This document shows, piece after piece, positions 22,314 through 33,723 of a DNA stretch of 64,000 nt (position 1 is the stretch's first letter; every line of letters begins with the position of its first letter). A program made the translations under genes and the position numbers. Under the pieces are notes generated by a model. It saw nothing but the letters and a program-made list of their open reading frames with translations, was not told the origin of the DNA and did not search any database. The DNA is from Mycobacterium genavense ATCC 51234. Lineage in GTDB: Bacteria > Actinomycetota > Actinomycetes > Mycobacteriales > Mycobacteriaceae. The stretch is taken from the NCBI RefSeq assembly GCF_000526915.1, contig NZ_JAGZ01000005.1:1-64000 (forward strand), in the 5' to 3' direction.

Positions 22314-23690
22314 CTACTGCGGAGCGATCAGTGCGAACGCCCGCTTGGCGACCTGCAGCATCCAGCCGGTCACCTGCGGCCCGTGATCGCGGGGCCAGTT
22401 CAGCTGAAAGCTGACCACCCACGGTTGCTGCGCCTTGTCGACGGCATACCAGCTGAAGGTCAGATCGCCGGGCAGGCCACCGGCTTTCGCGCCGATGTAA
22501 GGCCAGACTTTTCGGTCCAGCTGGATACCTGACACGGCCGACAGCATCTGCTTGACGGGTGCGGCCTCGCCGACCGCGTCGGCCTGCAAGGCCGCGTGAA
22601 CCCGACAGATGTCCTCGGCGTTGCCGTACCACTCCGCCCCGAAAGCCGAGGCCGGGATGTGGGCGCGGGCCGGATCAGGTTGGTAGGGAGCCGAATTCGC
22701 CTGCGCGAGGAGATGGGTGCGGACCTGCGGCGTCGCGTTCTGCCACTGGCTGCGCAGATCCGGTTCGCCCCAGCCGATGGAGAACAGCTCGTACATCGTG
22801 GGGAAGGGCGTCATGCTGGCCGGATCGTGGTGGCCGGCGGTGGCCAGTGCGGTTTCGACGGCGTGCGTGCCCAGTTTGTCGATCAGCAAGTCGGTGGCCA
22901 TGTTGTCGCTGTTGGCGATCATCTTCGCGGCCGCGGTGCGCACCGAAACATGGTCGCCGGGAGCAAGTCCCAAACCCGAGGACCCCACCGCCTTGCTCTT
23001 TTCGGTGACGGTCAGTTGATCGTCCCAGGACACCGTGTGATTGTTCACCGCGCCCGCCAGGGCGTGCAGCACGTATAGCTTGAAAATCGATGCCAGCGGC
23101 AGAGATTCGCTGGTATTGGTGCCCACCACGGGATCGCAGTGGCCCCCGTCGACCTTTGCGATCTGGTAGGAGTACCGCGCGCCCGTCTTGCTCAGCGTCG
23201 CGTCGATGTCATGCCACGACGTGATCGTCGGCGCCAACGTGTCGAGCTCGAATCGATCGACCTGGCCGACGTCGTCGGTGTGTATCCGGATGTCTTGCCG
23301 GGCGCCGTAGGACGAGGTGAGGTGCAATGTGGCGACACTGGCGCTGATGTCGACCCCGTGCAGGGTGAAGGGGCGATCCCACCACAGCTCTTCCATGGTC
23401 TTTTCGACCGAGTCGACCTCGTCGGGGGCGGCAAGGGTGCGCACTCCGACCGGACCGATCGGCCAGTCGGAGTTGAGCATGTCCACGGTCTGCTGGGCCC
23501 GCAGCCCCGGCGGTGTGCGGGTGTCGATCGCCCGTCCGGGGTCGGCCGCATTCGCCTGCGGCGACGGCGACGTCGAACAACCCGGTGCCAGGGTCGCGAC
23601 CAACGCAGCGGCCGCGGTCACGGCCAGCACGCGCTGCCGCGCGGGGTGTCGCCTATTCAGCCGGCTTGCTCCCCGTAACGTCCATGACAA
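22314..23690 (-). CDS. lpqF: lipoprotein LpqF, beta-lactamase-like fold
   Basis: About 458 residues. The signal peptide ends in lipobox TLAPGC. Residues after about 185 form a serine beta-lactamase/transpeptidase-like domain with SIFK (ASIFKLYVLHA), SDN (IANSDNMATDLL) and a KAG (GAKAGG) motif. It resembles M. tuberculosis LpqF (452 residues), a surface lipoprotein. No ATG fits. The TTG at 23690 gives a basic n-region (RRHPARQR) and overlaps mhuD by 38 bases; the GTG at 23630 is the alternative. It is likely cotranscribed with mhuD. Confidence 0.88.
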   Translation of the reverse strand: MSWTLRGASRLNRRHPARQRVLAVTAAAALVATLAPGCSTSPSPQANAADPGRAIDTRTPPGLRAQQTVDMLNSDWPIGPVGVRTLAAPDEVDSVEKTMEELWWDRPFTLHGVDISASVATLHLTSSYGARQDIRIHTDDVGQVDRFELDTLAPTITSWHDIDATLSKTGARYSYQIAKVDGGHCDPVVGTNTSESLPLASIFKLYVLHALAGAVNNHTVSWDDQLTVTEKSKAVGSSGLGLAPGDHVSVRTAAAKMIANSDNMATDLLIDKLGTHAVETALATAGHHDPASMTPFPTMYELFSIGWGEPDLRSQWQNATPQVRTHLLAQANSAPYQPDPARAHIPASAFGAEWYGNAEDICRVHAALQADAVGEAAPVKQMLSAVSGIQLDRKVWPYIGAKAGGLPGDLTFSWYAVDKAQQPWVVSFQLNWPRDHGPQVTGWMLQVAKRAFALIAPQ

Positions 23691-23973
23691 CCTCGAATTC
23701 CAGCAGCGACGCACCGGTCGCCACCGGGTTGGCACGCTGGCCGGCATGGGCTTCGATGGCGGGCCCGCTGGCCCAGGCCTGGAATGCTTCATCCGACTCC
23801 CACTGTGTCACGACGAAGTAGCGGTTCTCGCCCTTCACCGGGCGCAGCAGCTGAAAGCCGAGGAAGCCGGGCTGATTGTCCACCGCGTGTGCGCGGTGGG
23901 CGAACCGCTTTTCCAGCTCAGGGCCAGCGTCGGCGGGTACTTCAATTGCGTTGATCTTCACCACTGGCGGCAT
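23653..23973 (-). CDS. mhuD: haem-degrading monooxygenase MhuD
   Basis: 106 residues, antibiotic-biosynthesis-monooxygenase fold. It degrades haem to mycobilin and releases iron. The start MPPVVKINAIEVP carries one extra Pro relative to the M. tuberculosis protein. The expected active-site residues are present as Asn8, Trp67 (EAFQAW) and the haem ligand His76 (EAHAGQRAN). It is divergent from the hydrolase gene at 24038. Confidence 0.95.
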   Translation of the reverse strand: MPPVVKINAIEVPADAGPELEKRFAHRAHAVDNQPGFLGFQLLRPVKGENRYFVVTQWESDEAFQAWASGPAIEAHAGQRANPVATGASLLEFEVVMDVTGSKPAE

Positions 23974-24037
23974 GTTCGCTAGGCTACCCCGCCCCCTGGC
24001 TGGTGCTGGCCTTGGGCGGGCCGCGCAAGATGGTGGA

Positions 24038-24793
24038 ATGCCCACCGATCTGCTGACTTGCCGGGGCGGGCACGGCGAGCCGCTGATATTGGTGCACGGC
24101 CTGATGGGCCGCGGCAGCACCTGGTCGCGTCAGCTGCCGTGGCTGACGCGGCTGGGCACGGTCTACACCTATGACGCGCCGTGGCACCGCGGTCGCGACG
24201 TCGAGGATCCGTACCCGATAAGCACCGAACGCTTCGTGGCCGATCTCGCCGACGCGATAACCACATTGGACGCCCTGGTCCGGCTGGTGGGGCATTCGAT
24301 GGGCGCCCTGCACTCGTGGTGCCTGGCCGCGCAGCGTCCGGAATTGGTGTCGGCGTTGGTGCTCGAGGACATGGCGCCGGACTTCCGCGGCCGCACCACC
24401 GGTCCCTGGGAGCCGTGGTTGCATGCACTGCCCGTCGAATTCAGCACTGAGCAACAGGTTTTCAACGAATTCGGGCCGGTCGCCGGTCAGTATTTCCTGG
24501 ATGCCTTCGACCGCACTGACACCGGTTGGCGGCTACACGGCCACACCTCGCGATGGATCGAGATCGCCGCGGAATGGGGCACCCGGGACTACTGGGAGCA
24601 GTGGCTGACGGTCCGGGCCCCAGCGTTGCTGCTCGAGGCCGGCAACTCCGTCGCCCCGCCGGGCCAGATGCGCACAATGTACGAAAAACACTCTGCTGCA
24701 ACATATCTGATGGTACCTGAGGCTGGTCACCTGATCCACGACGAAGCGCCGCAGGTCTACCGACAAGCGGTAGAGCTATTCCTCGCCGGCTAA
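24038..24793 (+). CDS. alpha/beta hydrolase (Rv3591c-like)
   Basis: 251 residues. HGLMGRGSTWSRQ forms the oxyanion region, GHSMGALHSW contains the nucleophile Ser, and the catalytic His is in EAGHLIHDEAPQ. Substrate is unknown. The ATG at 24038 (MPTDLLTCRGGHGEPL) fits the M. tuberculosis ortholog. Its 3' end overlaps the end of convergent mutY by 18 bases. Confidence 0.9.
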   Translation: MPTDLLTCRGGHGEPLILVHGLMGRGSTWSRQLPWLTRLGTVYTYDAPWHRGRDVEDPYPISTERFVADLADAITTLDALVRLVGHSMGALHSWCLAAQRPELVSALVLEDMAPDFRGRTTGPWEPWLHALPVEFSTEQQVFNEFGPVAGQYFLDAFDRTDTGWRLHGHTSRWIEIAAEWGTRDYWEQWLTVRAPALLLEAGNSVAPPGQMRTMYEKHSAATYLMVPEAGHLIHDEAPQVYRQAVELFLAG

Positions 24794-25675
24794 CCCGAAC
24801 CGGCCGTCACCGGTCTGCGTCACCAGGCCGTCGGCAAGCAGCGAGTACAACGCCCGGTCCCGCTGCGCGGTATCGCTGCGCCACGCCACATCCAGCTCGG
24901 CTCGGGTGACCGGAGAATCCTTGGCGCGCAACACGTCGAGTAGACGGCCACGAACTTGGCGGTCGGTTCCGGCGTACGTCTGAACGCGGCGGGCCGGCCC
25001 GTCCGCCGGGGGAAAGCCGGCCTGCCGCCACGCGCAGTGATCGACTGGGCACAACCCGCAGCGGGGTGTCCGCGCGACGCACACCGTAGCACCCAACTCC
25101 ATCAGCGCCGCCGAAAACACAGGCGCCCTATCGTCTTTCGGCAGCAGTGTCGCAACATCGGCAAGATCGCGGGTCGCCGACGGCCTGCCCGCGTCGGCCA
25201 GGCCGTGCACGGCGCGGGCCACCACCCGTCGCACGTTGGTGTCCACCACCGGCACCGCCTTGCGGTAGGCGAAGCACGCCACCGCCCGTGCGGTGTAGGT
25301 GCCGATTCCCGGTAATTCCAATAGGGTTTCGACGTCGTCGGGCACGACGTCGCCGTGGTCGCGGGCAATCACGATCGCGCACTCGTGCAGACGCTTCGCG
25401 CGTCTGGGGTAGCCCAGCTTGCCCCACGCCCGCAGCACGTCGGCGGCGCTGGCCGCGGCGGTCGCCGACGGGGTGGGCCAGCGCCGCACCCATTCGGTCC
25501 AGATCGGCAGCACCCGCGCCACCGGCGTCTGCTGCAGCATGAACTCGCTGACCAGGATCTGCCAGGCGGTCACACCTGGTTCCCGCCAGGGCAGATCGCG
25601 ACGCGAGCGCGCGTACCAATCAAGAAGATTGGTAACTGATATGTGTGGACTGCCAATCATCGGCCGCTGCGGCAT
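24776..25675 (-). CDS. mutY: A/G-specific adenine DNA glycosylase
   Basis: MutY, 299 residues, removes adenine mispaired with 8-oxoguanine. The helix-hairpin-helix-GPD core shows LPGIGTYTARAV and VDTNVRRV with the catalytic Asp. The [4Fe-4S] cluster is CVARTPRCGLCPVDHC (C-x6-C-x2-C-x4-C). The ATG at 25675 (MPQRPMIGSPHISVTN) is chosen to fit the family and to avoid overlap with the divergent canB, which starts 11 bases away, so the two promoters must overlap coding sequence. Confidence 0.95.
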   Translation of the reverse strand: MPQRPMIGSPHISVTNLLDWYARSRRDLPWREPGVTAWQILVSEFMLQQTPVARVLPIWTEWVRRWPTPSATAAASAADVLRAWGKLGYPRRAKRLHECAIVIARDHGDVVPDDVETLLELPGIGTYTARAVACFAYRKAVPVVDTNVRRVVARAVHGLADAGRPSATRDLADVATLLPKDDRAPVFSAALMELGATVCVARTPRCGLCPVDHCAWRQAGFPPADGPARRVQTYAGTDRQVRGRLLDVLRAKDSPVTRAELDVAWRSDTAQRDRALYSLLADGLVTQTGDGRFGLAGEE

Positions 25676-25685
25676 GATGAATGCC

Positions 25686-26303
25686 ATGCCCAACTCCAAT
25701 CCGGTGTCCGCCTGGAAAGCACTCAAAGAGGGTAACGAGCGATTCGTCGCCGGCCGGCCCGCGCACCCGAGCCAGAGCGTCGACCACCGGGCCAGCCTGG
25801 CCGCCGGCCAGAAGCCGACCGCCGTCATCTTCGGCTGTTCGGACAGCCGGGTGGCCGCCGAGCTGATCTTCGATCAGGGTCTGGGTGACGTATTCGTGGT
25901 TCGCACCGCCGGCCAGGCCATCGACACGGCGGTGCTGGGCTCGATCGAATACGCGGTCACGGTCCTCGACGTCCCGCTGATCGTCGTCCTCGGCCATAAC
26001 AACTGCGGCGCCGTCACGGCCGCGGTCAGCGCCATCGACGACGGTGCGATACCGCCCGGCTTCGTACGGGACTTGGTCGAACGGGTCTCGTCGTCGATCC
26101 TGCTGGGCAGGCGTGACGGCCTGGCCCGCGTCGACGAGTTCGAGGACCGGCACGTCCAAGAAACGTGCGCACAGCTGGTGTCCCGTTCTTCTGCCATCTC
26201 CGAGCGGGTGTCGGCGGGCACGCTGGGGCTCGCCGGGGTCACCTATCACCTGGCCGACGGGCGGGCGGTGCTCGTCGACCACATCGGCGACATCGGCGAA
26301 TAG
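25686..26303 (+). CDS. canB: beta-carbonic anhydrase
   Basis: 205 residues, reversible CO2 hydration. The zinc-binding Cys and Asp-Arg dyad lie in FGCSDSRV, and the second site is GHNNCGAV with His and Cys. It starts MPNSNPVSAWKALKEGNERFV, matching M. tuberculosis CanB (Rv3588c). It is divergent from mutY with only 10 bases between start codons. Confidence 0.95.
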   Translation: MPNSNPVSAWKALKEGNERFVAGRPAHPSQSVDHRASLAAGQKPTAVIFGCSDSRVAAELIFDQGLGDVFVVRTAGQAIDTAVLGSIEYAVTVLDVPLIVVLGHNNCGAVTAAVSAIDDGAIPPGFVRDLVERVSSSILLGRRDGLARVDEFEDRHVQETCAQLVSRSSAISERVSAGTLGLAGVTYHLADGRAVLVDHIGDIGE

Positions 26304-26382
26304 CACTCCATCGGCCAGCTAACATCGCGACACGCCGAGTCGGATCGGGCAAATCGGCGTGACCTGGACTTATGGTGTGATC

Positions 26383-27171
26383 GTGCTCGATCTGGAACCG
26401 CGTGGCCCACTACCCACGGAGATCTATTGGCGGCGCAGGGGGCTGGCCCTGGGGATCGCGGTCGTCGTGATCAGCATCATCGTCGCTGCCGTCGTCGCTT
26501 TCATGGGCAACACCGCCGGTGCCAAGCCGGCCAGCGTGAACAAGGCCGGCCCCGGTCAAAGCACCCCGGCGGCGCCCCCGCCGCAAGCGCCGCCACCGCC
26601 GGGGCAGGAAGGCGTCACCCCGGTGCCGCAGGGGCAAAACCCCGAGGCCCCCACCCCGACCGCGGCTGTGCAGCCGCCTCCGGTGCTCAAGGAGGGCGAC
26701 GACTGCCCCGACTCGACGCTGGCCGTCAAGGGGCTGACCAACGCTCCCCAGTACTTCATCGGTGACCAGCCGAAGTTCACGATGGTCGTCACCAACATCG
26801 GGTTGGTGGCCTGCAAGCGCGATGTCGGCGCTGCCGTGCTGGCCGCCTACGTCTACTCACTGGACAACAAGCGGCTGTGGTCCAACCTGGACTGCGCGCC
26901 GTCGAACGAGACCCTGGTCAAGACCTTCACGCCGGGCGAACAGGTGACGACGGCGGTGACCTGGACCGGCATGGGGTCCTCGCCGCATTGCCCACTGCCG
27001 CGGCCGGCGATCGGACCGGGCACCTACAACCTCGTCGTCCAGCTGGGCAATCTGCGCTCGCTCCCGGTTCCGTTCATCCTGAACCAGCCACCGCCCCCGC
27101 CGGGGCCGGTGCCGGGTCAGCTGGCGGTGCCGCAGCCCGGGGCTGCTCCCGGTCCCTCGCCCGCGGGCTAG
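26383..27171 (+). CDS. membrane-anchored secreted protein (Rv3587c-like)
   Basis: 262 residues. A short cytoplasmic segment (VLDLEPRGPLPTEIYWRRRG) is followed by one membrane helix (about 21-45), a Pro/Gln-rich linker (50-105), then an exported domain with four Cys (DDCPDS, ACKRD, LDCAPS, HCPLP), suggesting two disulfides, and a Pro-rich tail. Strongly conserved in mycobacteria, function unknown. GTG 26383 is chosen as the family start. It ends directly against the convergent disA stop. Confidence 0.9.
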   Translation: MLDLEPRGPLPTEIYWRRRGLALGIAVVVISIIVAAVVAFMGNTAGAKPASVNKAGPGQSTPAAPPPQAPPPPGQEGVTPVPQGQNPEAPTPTAAVQPPPVLKEGDDCPDSTLAVKGLTNAPQYFIGDQPKFTMVVTNIGLVACKRDVGAAVLAAYVYSLDNKRLWSNLDCAPSNETLVKTFTPGEQVTTAVTWTGMGSSPHCPLPRPAIGPGTYNLVVQLGNLRSLPVPFILNQPPPPPGPVPGQLAVPQPGAAPGPSPAG

Positions 27172-28245
27172 TTAGTTGAGCGGGTCGGCGATCGTCGACT
27201 CCGCCAACTGCGAGAGCCCTTCCCGGACATGGCGGGCCCACATCGCGCCGATGCCGTCGACAGATTGCAGGTCGTTGGAGCTCGCGGCTAGCAGACCCTG
27301 CAGCGTCCCGAAGCTGCGGACCAACAGATCCACATGCGTGAACTGCAGCCGCGGGATGCCGGCCATCGCCCGGTAGCCGCGCGGGCTCAGCGCCGAATCT
27401 TGCGCCTCGGCCGTCGTCGGATATCCGAAAACCTTTGCCAGCGATGTGATTTCGAGTAGCTCGGTATCCGACAACGCGTCCAGCTCGTCCAGCGTCGCGG
27501 TCAGCTGCGCATCCGAGAGCGGTTCGGGGCTGGCGTGGTAGTCGCGCACGATCAACTCCCGGTCGGTGTCGTTGCCGCCCAGCAGCTCCTCGATCTGCAG
27601 CCGCAGCTGACGCCCGTCGGTGCCCAATTCCACGACGTTGTAGTCGATCACCAGCCCGATGTGGCGGACCAGTTCGAGTCGCTGCACCACGGTCATCACG
27701 TCGCGCAGCGTGACGAAATCTTCGATCTCCGCGCGCGACAGCAACCTGCTGACCTCGTCGAGGCGGGTCTTGTAACGCTCCAGGGTGGCGATGGCTTGGT
27801 TGGCCCGCGACAGGATGGTCGCCGAATCGGCCAGCACATGGCGCTCCCCGCCGACGTAGACGGTGACGATGTTCATCGAGTGGCTGACCGAGATCACCGG
27901 GTGGCCGGCCTGGATCGCGGCCCGTTCCGCCGAGCGGTGCCGGGTGCCCGACTCGTCGGTGGGTATCGACGGATCGGGCACCAACTGCACGTTGGCCCGC
28001 ACGATGCGGCTGCCGTCGGTGGACAGCACGACGGCGCCGTCCATCTTGGCCAGTTCGCGGAGCCGGGTCGGGGCGTATCGGACGTCCAGCGCGAAGCCGC
28101 CGTCGCAGATCGCCTCGACGTTATCGTCGTTGCCAAGCACGATTAGCGCGCCGGTACGGCCGCGCAAAATGCACTCCAGGCCGTCGCGGAGCCCGGTGCC
28201 CGGCGCCAGGCGGGCGACTGTTTCACGCAGCGTGGGACGCCTCAC
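27172..28245 (-). CDS. disA: DNA integrity scanning protein, diadenylate cyclase
   Basis: DisA, 357 residues, makes c-di-AMP from two ATP and scans DNA for branched structures. The N-terminal DAC domain has Asp69-Gly70-Ala71 and Arg102-His103-Arg104, the two active-site motifs. A linker helix bundle follows, and a C-terminal helix-hairpin-helix DNA-binding domain holds [20 protein letters not shown]. It starts at GTG 28245, 14 bases after the radA stop; radA-disA is a usual pair, and RadA restrains DisA in other bacteria. Confidence 0.97.
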   Translation of the reverse strand: MRRPTLRETVARLAPGTGLRDGLECILRGRTGALIVLGNDDNVEAICDGGFALDVRYAPTRLRELAKMDGAVVLSTDGSRIVRANVQLVPDPSIPTDESGTRHRSAERAAIQAGHPVISVSHSMNIVTVYVGGERHVLADSATILSRANQAIATLERYKTRLDEVSRLLSRAEIEDFVTLRDVMTVVQRLELVRHIGLVIDYNVVELGTDGRQLRLQIEELLGGNDTDRELIVRDYHASPEPLSDAQLTATLDELDALSDTELLEITSLAKVFGYPTTAEAQDSALSPRGYRAMAGIPRLQFTHVDLLVRSFGTLQGLLAASSNDLQSVDGIGAMWARHVREGLSQLAESTIADPLN

Positions 28246-28259
28246 AGCCTGTCATTCTG

Positions 28260-29681
28260 CTACGCCATTGCCGGTGGCGGGACAATGTGTAGCCGTTCGA
28301 GCCGTACCGGCCCGCCGCTGCGGTGGTCGGCGATGTCGATCATGTGCCCCAGCGCCGCGCCGATGTTGGGTGCGCTCAGGGCCCGCATGCCGCGCGGAAC
28401 GGCCCCGCATCCCGCCGGGATGAGGGCGGTGCTGCACCCCTGCCGGGCGGCTTCGGCCAGCCGACGATCCATCCCGCTCACCCGGCGCAGATCGCCCGCC
28501 AGTCCGACCTCGTCGATCATCACCGCGGTGGTGGGCAGCGGCAGATCGGCAAGCGCCGACGCCAGCGCGATCGCGACGGCAAGATCCGAGGACGGGTCGG
28601 TAAGCCGCATGCCGCCCACCGTGGACAGGTAGATGTCGTTCGCGGCGAGCGGCAACCTGGCGTGCTTTTCCAGCACGGCAGTGATCATCGCGGCCCGGGA
28701 GTGGTCGATCCCGCTGACCGCGCGGCGCGGCGAGCCGGCGTTCGGCGTGGCCAGCAGCGCCTGGACTTCGCCGATCAGCGGACGCTTGCCGTCCAAAGCG
28801 ACGGTGATCGCGGTACCGGGCACCGGGGCGGGCCGCTGATCCAAGAACAGGTTGGACGGGTCGGCCACGCCCTCAATCCCGTTGTCGTGCAACATGAAAC
28901 ACCCGACTTCGTCCGCGCCGCCGAAGCGGTTCTTGATGCCGCGGACCATTCGCAGCGAGCCTTTGCGGTCGCCCTCGAAATGCAGCACGACGTCGACGAG
29001 GTGTTCCAGCGAGCGCGGTCCGGCGATGGCGCCGTCCTTGGTGACGTGGCCGACCAGGATCAGAGCCACGCCGTTGGCCTTGGCGGCGGCGGTCAGCGCG
29101 GCCGTCACCGCGCGCACCTGGGTGACCCCGCCGGCGACCCCGTCGGACTCGGTGGTGGACATGGTTTGCACGGAGTCCACGATCACCAGCGCGGGTTTGA
29201 CCGTCGCGATGTGGTCGAGCACGGTGGGCACGTCCGATTCGGCGGCCAGGTACAGCTCGTCGCTGCCGCAGTCGATGCGGTCGGCGCGCAGTTTGATCTG
29301 GCCCGCGGACTCCTCGCCGGAGATGTACAGCGCGCGCCGCCCGGACTGCGCCCACAGGTGGGCGACCTTGAGCAGCAGCGTCGACTTGCCGACGCCCGGG
29401 TCACCGGCCAGCAGCGTCACCGAGCCGGGCACCACGCCGCCGCCCAGCACGCGGTCGAACTCGCCGATCCCCGTCGCGCGGTGCTGGCTGGCGGTGGGTT
29501 CGATGGAACTGATCGGGACGGCCAGCGACGCCGCATTCACCGGCCGGCGGCCGCTCACCGTTCTGAGCCCGGCCACCTCGTCGACGGTGCCCCAAATGCC
29601 GCATTCGCCGCAGCGGCCCACCCATTTGGCGGTGACATGTCCGCACTCCGAGCAACGGTATTGCGAGCGCGCATTAGCCAC
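28260..29681 (-). CDS. radA: DNA repair protein RadA
   Basis: RadA, 473 residues, a RecA-related branch-migration helicase for recombination intermediates. N-terminal zinc finger Cys10, Cys13, Cys24, Cys27; Walker A GDPGVGKS at 93-100; the RadA-specific KNRFG motif; and a C-terminal Lon-protease-like domain (about 300-473) lacking the catalytic Ser. It lies upstream of disA and downstream of lpqE. Confidence 0.97.
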   Translation of the reverse strand: MANARSQYRCSECGHVTAKWVGRCGECGIWGTVDEVAGLRTVSGRRPVNAASLAVPISSIEPTASQHRATGIGEFDRVLGGGVVPGSVTLLAGDPGVGKSTLLLKVAHLWAQSGRRALYISGEESAGQIKLRADRIDCGSDELYLAAESDVPTVLDHIATVKPALVIVDSVQTMSTTESDGVAGGVTQVRAVTAALTAAAKANGVALILVGHVTKDGAIAGPRSLEHLVDVVLHFEGDRKGSLRMVRGIKNRFGGADEVGCFMLHDNGIEGVADPSNLFLDQRPAPVPGTAITVALDGKRPLIGEVQALLATPNAGSPRRAVSGIDHSRAAMITAVLEKHARLPLAANDIYLSTVGGMRLTDPSSDLAVAIALASALADLPLPTTAVMIDEVGLAGDLRRVSGMDRRLAEAARQGCSTALIPAGCGAVPRGMRALSAPNIGAALGHMIDIADHRSGGPVRLERLHIVPPPAMA

Positions 29682-29731
29682 GTCATGACGGTATCCGGCG
29701 GGACCGACAAGACCCGCCGTGACACGGCCGG

Positions 29732-30286
29732 TTAGATCTCCGACGGCGCCATTCCGGCCGAAATCGGCACCTGCACGCTGGCTTGGCCAGCCTTCTCGAA
29801 GGTGAAGGTGAAGTTGTAGGCGAGGCCGTTGGTGATCGGCTTGGCCAGATTGACCGACGCCTTGGCCGCGCTGTTGGGGTTCAGCGGGCCCGGTGCCACC
29901 TTCTGGCCTTCCGGCGTGCCGATGAACAGCATGCCGCTGGCGGGCAGGCGAGCGTCACCGGTGACGGTCACGGTGCCGATGTCGCTGGTGATCCCCAGCA
30001 GCCGGTCCTCGACATCCGGGGACTGATTCACTGCCACCAGCACCAGGTCCACGTTCTTGCCCGGACGCAGGTAGTCGCCGGTCTGCACGGCCTGGATGCG
30101 GATGTCGCGCAGCGCCACGTTGTTGAAGGTGACCTTGTTGCCGTTGACGGCGGGCTCCTGTGTGGCCATCTGCGAGATCTGCCCGGCCCCACAGCCGGTG
30201 AGCACGGCGGCAACCAGGGTGGCCACGCCGACTAGAACGACTCGGGCGCGAAGGCCGGCCGCGAGGCTGGTCTTGAAGCGATTCAC
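29732..30286 (-). CDS. lpqE: lipoprotein LpqE
   Basis: 184 residues with a basic n-region, hydrophobic core and lipobox LTGC at about 29-32, so it is a surface lipoprotein. The mature part is a beta-sandwich-like domain ([25 protein letters not shown]). It matches LpqE of M. tuberculosis (Rv3584); function unknown. It starts at a GTG. It is divergent from carD and precedes radA by 50 bases. Confidence 0.9.
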   Translation of the reverse strand: MNRFKTSLAAGLRARVVLVGVATLVAAVLTGCGAGQISQMATQEPAVNGNKVTFNNVALRDIRIQAVQTGDYLRPGKNVDLVLVAVNQSPDVEDRLLGITSDIGTVTVTGDARLPASGMLFIGTPEGQKVAPGPLNPNSAAKASVNLAKPITNGLAYNFTFTFEKAGQASVQVPISAGMAPSEI

Positions 30287-31088
<802 letters not shown>

Positions 31089-31103
31089 AGGCCCTGAGCT
31101 CAG

Positions 31104-31775
31104 GTGGTCGGGGACACAGTCGTCGCAGTGGTCCCGGCCGCGGGGTCCGGCCAGCGGCTGCGCGCCGGTATCCCGAAGGCATTCTGCGAACTCGACGGGC
31201 GCACTCTGCTGGAATGGGCCGTGGCAGGTCTGCTGAAATCCGGGGTCGTCAACCGCGTGGTGGCGGCGGTGCCCGCCGATCGCATCGACCAGGGCGAGCA
31301 AGTCCTGGACAACCAGGCCATCGTCGTGGCCGGCGGCGCCGGGCGCACCGAATCGGTCAATCTGGCGTTGTCCGCCCTGCCCGGCGAACCGGATTTCGTG
31401 CTGGTTCACGACGCCGCGCGGGCGTTGACGCCCCCGCAGCTGATCGTGCGGGTGGTCGACGCGTTGCGGGCCGGGCACGCCGCGGTGGTGCCCGCGCTGC
31501 CGTTGCATGACACCATCAAGGCCGTGGACGCCAACGGCGTGGTGCTGGGCACTCCGGAACGCGCCGGACTACGCGCGGTGCAGACTCCGCAAGGATTCGC
31601 CACCGACCTGTTGTTGCGCGCCTACCAGCGAGCGGCCGGCGCGGCTTTCACCGACGACGCCTCCCTGGTGGAACATGTCGGCGGCCAGGTTCAGGTGGTC
31701 GACGGCGACCCACTGGCATTCAAGATCACCACCCAGCTGGATCTGCTGCTGGCCCAAGCGATTGTGCGCCGGTGA
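31104..31775 (+). CDS. ispD: 2-C-methyl-D-erythritol 4-phosphate cytidylyltransferase
   Basis: IspD, 223 residues, joins MEP to CTP in the non-mevalonate isoprenoid pathway. The CTP-binding start [19 protein letters not shown] is present; PAAGSG and [10 protein letters not shown] are the family signatures. It starts at a GTG and overlaps ispF by four bases (GTGA). The usual intervening enzyme IspE is encoded elsewhere. Confidence 0.96.
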   Translation: MVGDTVVAVVPAAGSGQRLRAGIPKAFCELDGRTLLEWAVAGLLKSGVVNRVVAAVPADRIDQGEQVLDNQAIVVAGGAGRTESVNLALSALPGEPDFVLVHDAARALTPPQLIVRVVDALRAGHAAVVPALPLHDTIKAVDANGVVLGTPERAGLRAVQTPQGFATDLLLRAYQRAAGAAFTDDASLVEHVGGQVQVVDGDPLAFKITTQLDLLLAQAIVRR

Positions 31776-32251
31776 CCGACCTTCCCAGGGTCGGCCTGGC
31801 CACCGACGTCCACCCGATCGAGCCCGGCCGGCCGTGCCGATTGCTGGGTCTGCTGTTCCCCGACGCCGACGGTTGCGCGGGGCACTCCGACGGTGACGTG
31901 GCCGCGCACGCGTTGTGCGACGCGCTGTTGTCGGCCGCCGGGCTGGGCGACATCGGCGCGGTGTTCGGCGTCGCCGACCCGCGGTGGAAGGGCGTCAGCG
32001 GCGCCGAAATGCTGCACCACGTCGTCGATTTGTTGGCGCGGCAAGGTTTTCGGGTCGGAAACGCTGTTGTGCAGGTGATCGGTAACCAGCCGAAGATCGG
32101 CCCGCGCCGCGCCGAGGCACAGCAGCTGCTTTCCGATCTGCTGGCCGCTCCGGTGTCGGTTTCGGCCACCACCACCGACGGGTTGGGACTGACCGGGCGG
32201 GGCGAGGGCCTGGCCGCGATCGCGACGGCCCTGGTTGTCCCCCACCGATAG
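31772..32251 (+). CDS. ispF: 2-C-methyl-D-erythritol 2,4-cyclodiphosphate synthase
   Basis: IspF, 159 residues, cyclises CDP-ME-2-phosphate. Metal ligands Asp12 and His14 lie in GLATDVHP, and the signatures [17 protein letters not shown] and [17 protein letters not shown] are intact. It is translationally coupled to ispD. A 51-base gap with a leaderless-type promoter separates it from cysS. Confidence 0.97.
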   Translation: MTDLPRVGLATDVHPIEPGRPCRLLGLLFPDADGCAGHSDGDVAAHALCDALLSAAGLGDIGAVFGVADPRWKGVSGAEMLHHVVDLLARQGFRVGNAVVQVIGNQPKIGPRRAEAQQLLSDLLAAPVSVSATTTDGLGLTGRGEGLAAIATALVVPHR

Positions 32252-32288
32252 CCCCGCGAGCTGCGGTCGGCCGGGCTGAAGTACCAGG

Positions 32289-32302
32289 TAAGCTGGCACG
32301 TC
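32289..32302 (+). promoter_or_regulatory. leaderless-type promoter of cysS
   Basis: TAAGCT (32289-32294) lies eight bases before the cysS GTG at 32303. From TAAGCT to the start codon plus one base it is identical to the lysS promoter. Confidence 0.55.
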
Positions 32303-33712
32303 GTGACCGATCGCCCCCCTATGCGGCTACACGACACCGCAGCCGGCGCTGTGCGTGAATTCGTGCCGCTACGCAAGGGGCACGTTTCCATCTACCTGTG
32401 CGGCGCCACCGTTCAGGGGCAGCCCCACATCGGGCACGTCCGCAGCGGCGTGGCATTCGACATCCTGCGCCGCTGGCTGATGGCGCGCGGCTACGACGTC
32501 GCGTTCATCCGCAACGTGACCGACATCGACGACAAGATCCTCAACAAGGCCGCCGCCGCGTGCCGGCCGTGGTGGGAGTGGGCGGCCACCTACGAACGCG
32601 CGTTCACCGCGGCTTACGACGCCCTCGATGTTCTGCCGCCGTCGGCGGAGCCGCGCGCCACCGGCCATATCACCCAGATGGTCGAATTAATGGAACGCCT
32701 GATCGAAAACGGTCACGCCTATGCCAGTGGCGGTGACGTCTACTTCGACGTGCTCAGCTACCCTGAGTACGGCCAGCTGTCCGGCCACAAGATCGACGAC
32801 GTCCATCAGGGCGAGGGCGTGGCCACCGACAAACGTGACCAGCGCGACTTCACCATGTGGAAGGGCGCCAAACCGGGCGAGCCGTCGTGGCCGACACCGT
32901 GGGGGCGCGGTCGCCCGGGTTGGCATCTGGAGTGCTCGGCCATGGCGCGCACCTATCTGGGCCCGGAGTTCGACATCCATTGTGGTGGAATGGATTTGGT
33001 ATTTCCGCACCACGAGAACGAGATCGCGCAGAGCCGTGCGGCCGGGGACGGGTTCGCCAGTTACTGGTTGCACAACGGCTGGGTCACCCTCGGTGGGGAG
33101 AAAATGAGCAAGTCGCTGGGCAATGTGTTGTCCATCCCGGCGATGCTGCAGCGCGTCCGGCCGCCGGAATTGCGCTACTACCTGGGCAGTGCCCACTACC
33201 GGTCGATGCTCGAATTCTCCGAGACCGCCCTGCAGGACGCGGTGAAAGCCTATGTGGGCGTTGAGGAATTCCTGCATCGGGTGCGGGTCCGGGTCGGCGG
33301 CGTCGTCCCCGGTGAGTGGACGCCACGATTCGCCGAGGCGCTCGACGACGACCTCGCGGTCCCGATCGCGCTGGCCGAGATCCACCACGCGCGCGCCGAG
33401 GGCAACCGGGCGCTCGATGCCGGCGACCACGAGGGCGCGTTGGAGAACGCTCGCGCGATCCGCGCGATGATGGGCATCCTGGGCTGCGACCCGTTGGACG
33501 AACGGTGGGAAACGCGCGACGAGACCTCGGCCGCGCTCGCGGCGGTCGACGTGCTCGTCCGGGCCGAACTGGAAAGTCGGCAGCGGGCGCGCGAAGCGCG
33601 AAACTGGGCTCTGGCCGACCAGATTCGGGATCGGCTCAAGAATGCCGGCATCGAGGTCACCGACACCGCCGACGGGCCGCAGTGGGAGCTGCAAGCCGGC
33701 CCGGGTAAGTGA
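32303..33712 (+). CDS. cysS: cysteinyl-tRNA synthetase (class I)
   Basis: CysS, 469 residues. HIGH-type motif PHIGHVRSG (about 45-50), KMSKS as [10 protein letters not shown], zinc ligands including Cys in YLCGAT and LECSAMA, and [15 protein letters not shown]. It charges tRNA-Cys and is distinct from the mycothiol ligase MshC. The GTG is inferred to be leaderless. The next gene, rlmB, starts 11 bases after its stop. Confidence 0.97.
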   Translation: MTDRPPMRLHDTAAGAVREFVPLRKGHVSIYLCGATVQGQPHIGHVRSGVAFDILRRWLMARGYDVAFIRNVTDIDDKILNKAAAACRPWWEWAATYERAFTAAYDALDVLPPSAEPRATGHITQMVELMERLIENGHAYASGGDVYFDVLSYPEYGQLSGHKIDDVHQGEGVATDKRDQRDFTMWKGAKPGEPSWPTPWGRGRPGWHLECSAMARTYLGPEFDIHCGGMDLVFPHHENEIAQSRAAGDGFASYWLHNGWVTLGGEKMSKSLGNVLSIPAMLQRVRPPELRYYLGSAHYRSMLEFSETALQDAVKAYVGVEEFLHRVRVRVGGVVPGEWTPRFAEALDDDLAVPIALAEIHHARAEGNRALDAGDHEGALENARAIRAMMGILGCDPLDERWETRDETSAALAAVDVLVRAELESRQRAREARNWALADQIRDRLKNAGIEVTDTADGPQWELQAGPGK

Positions 33713-33723
33713 TGGGCAAGTAG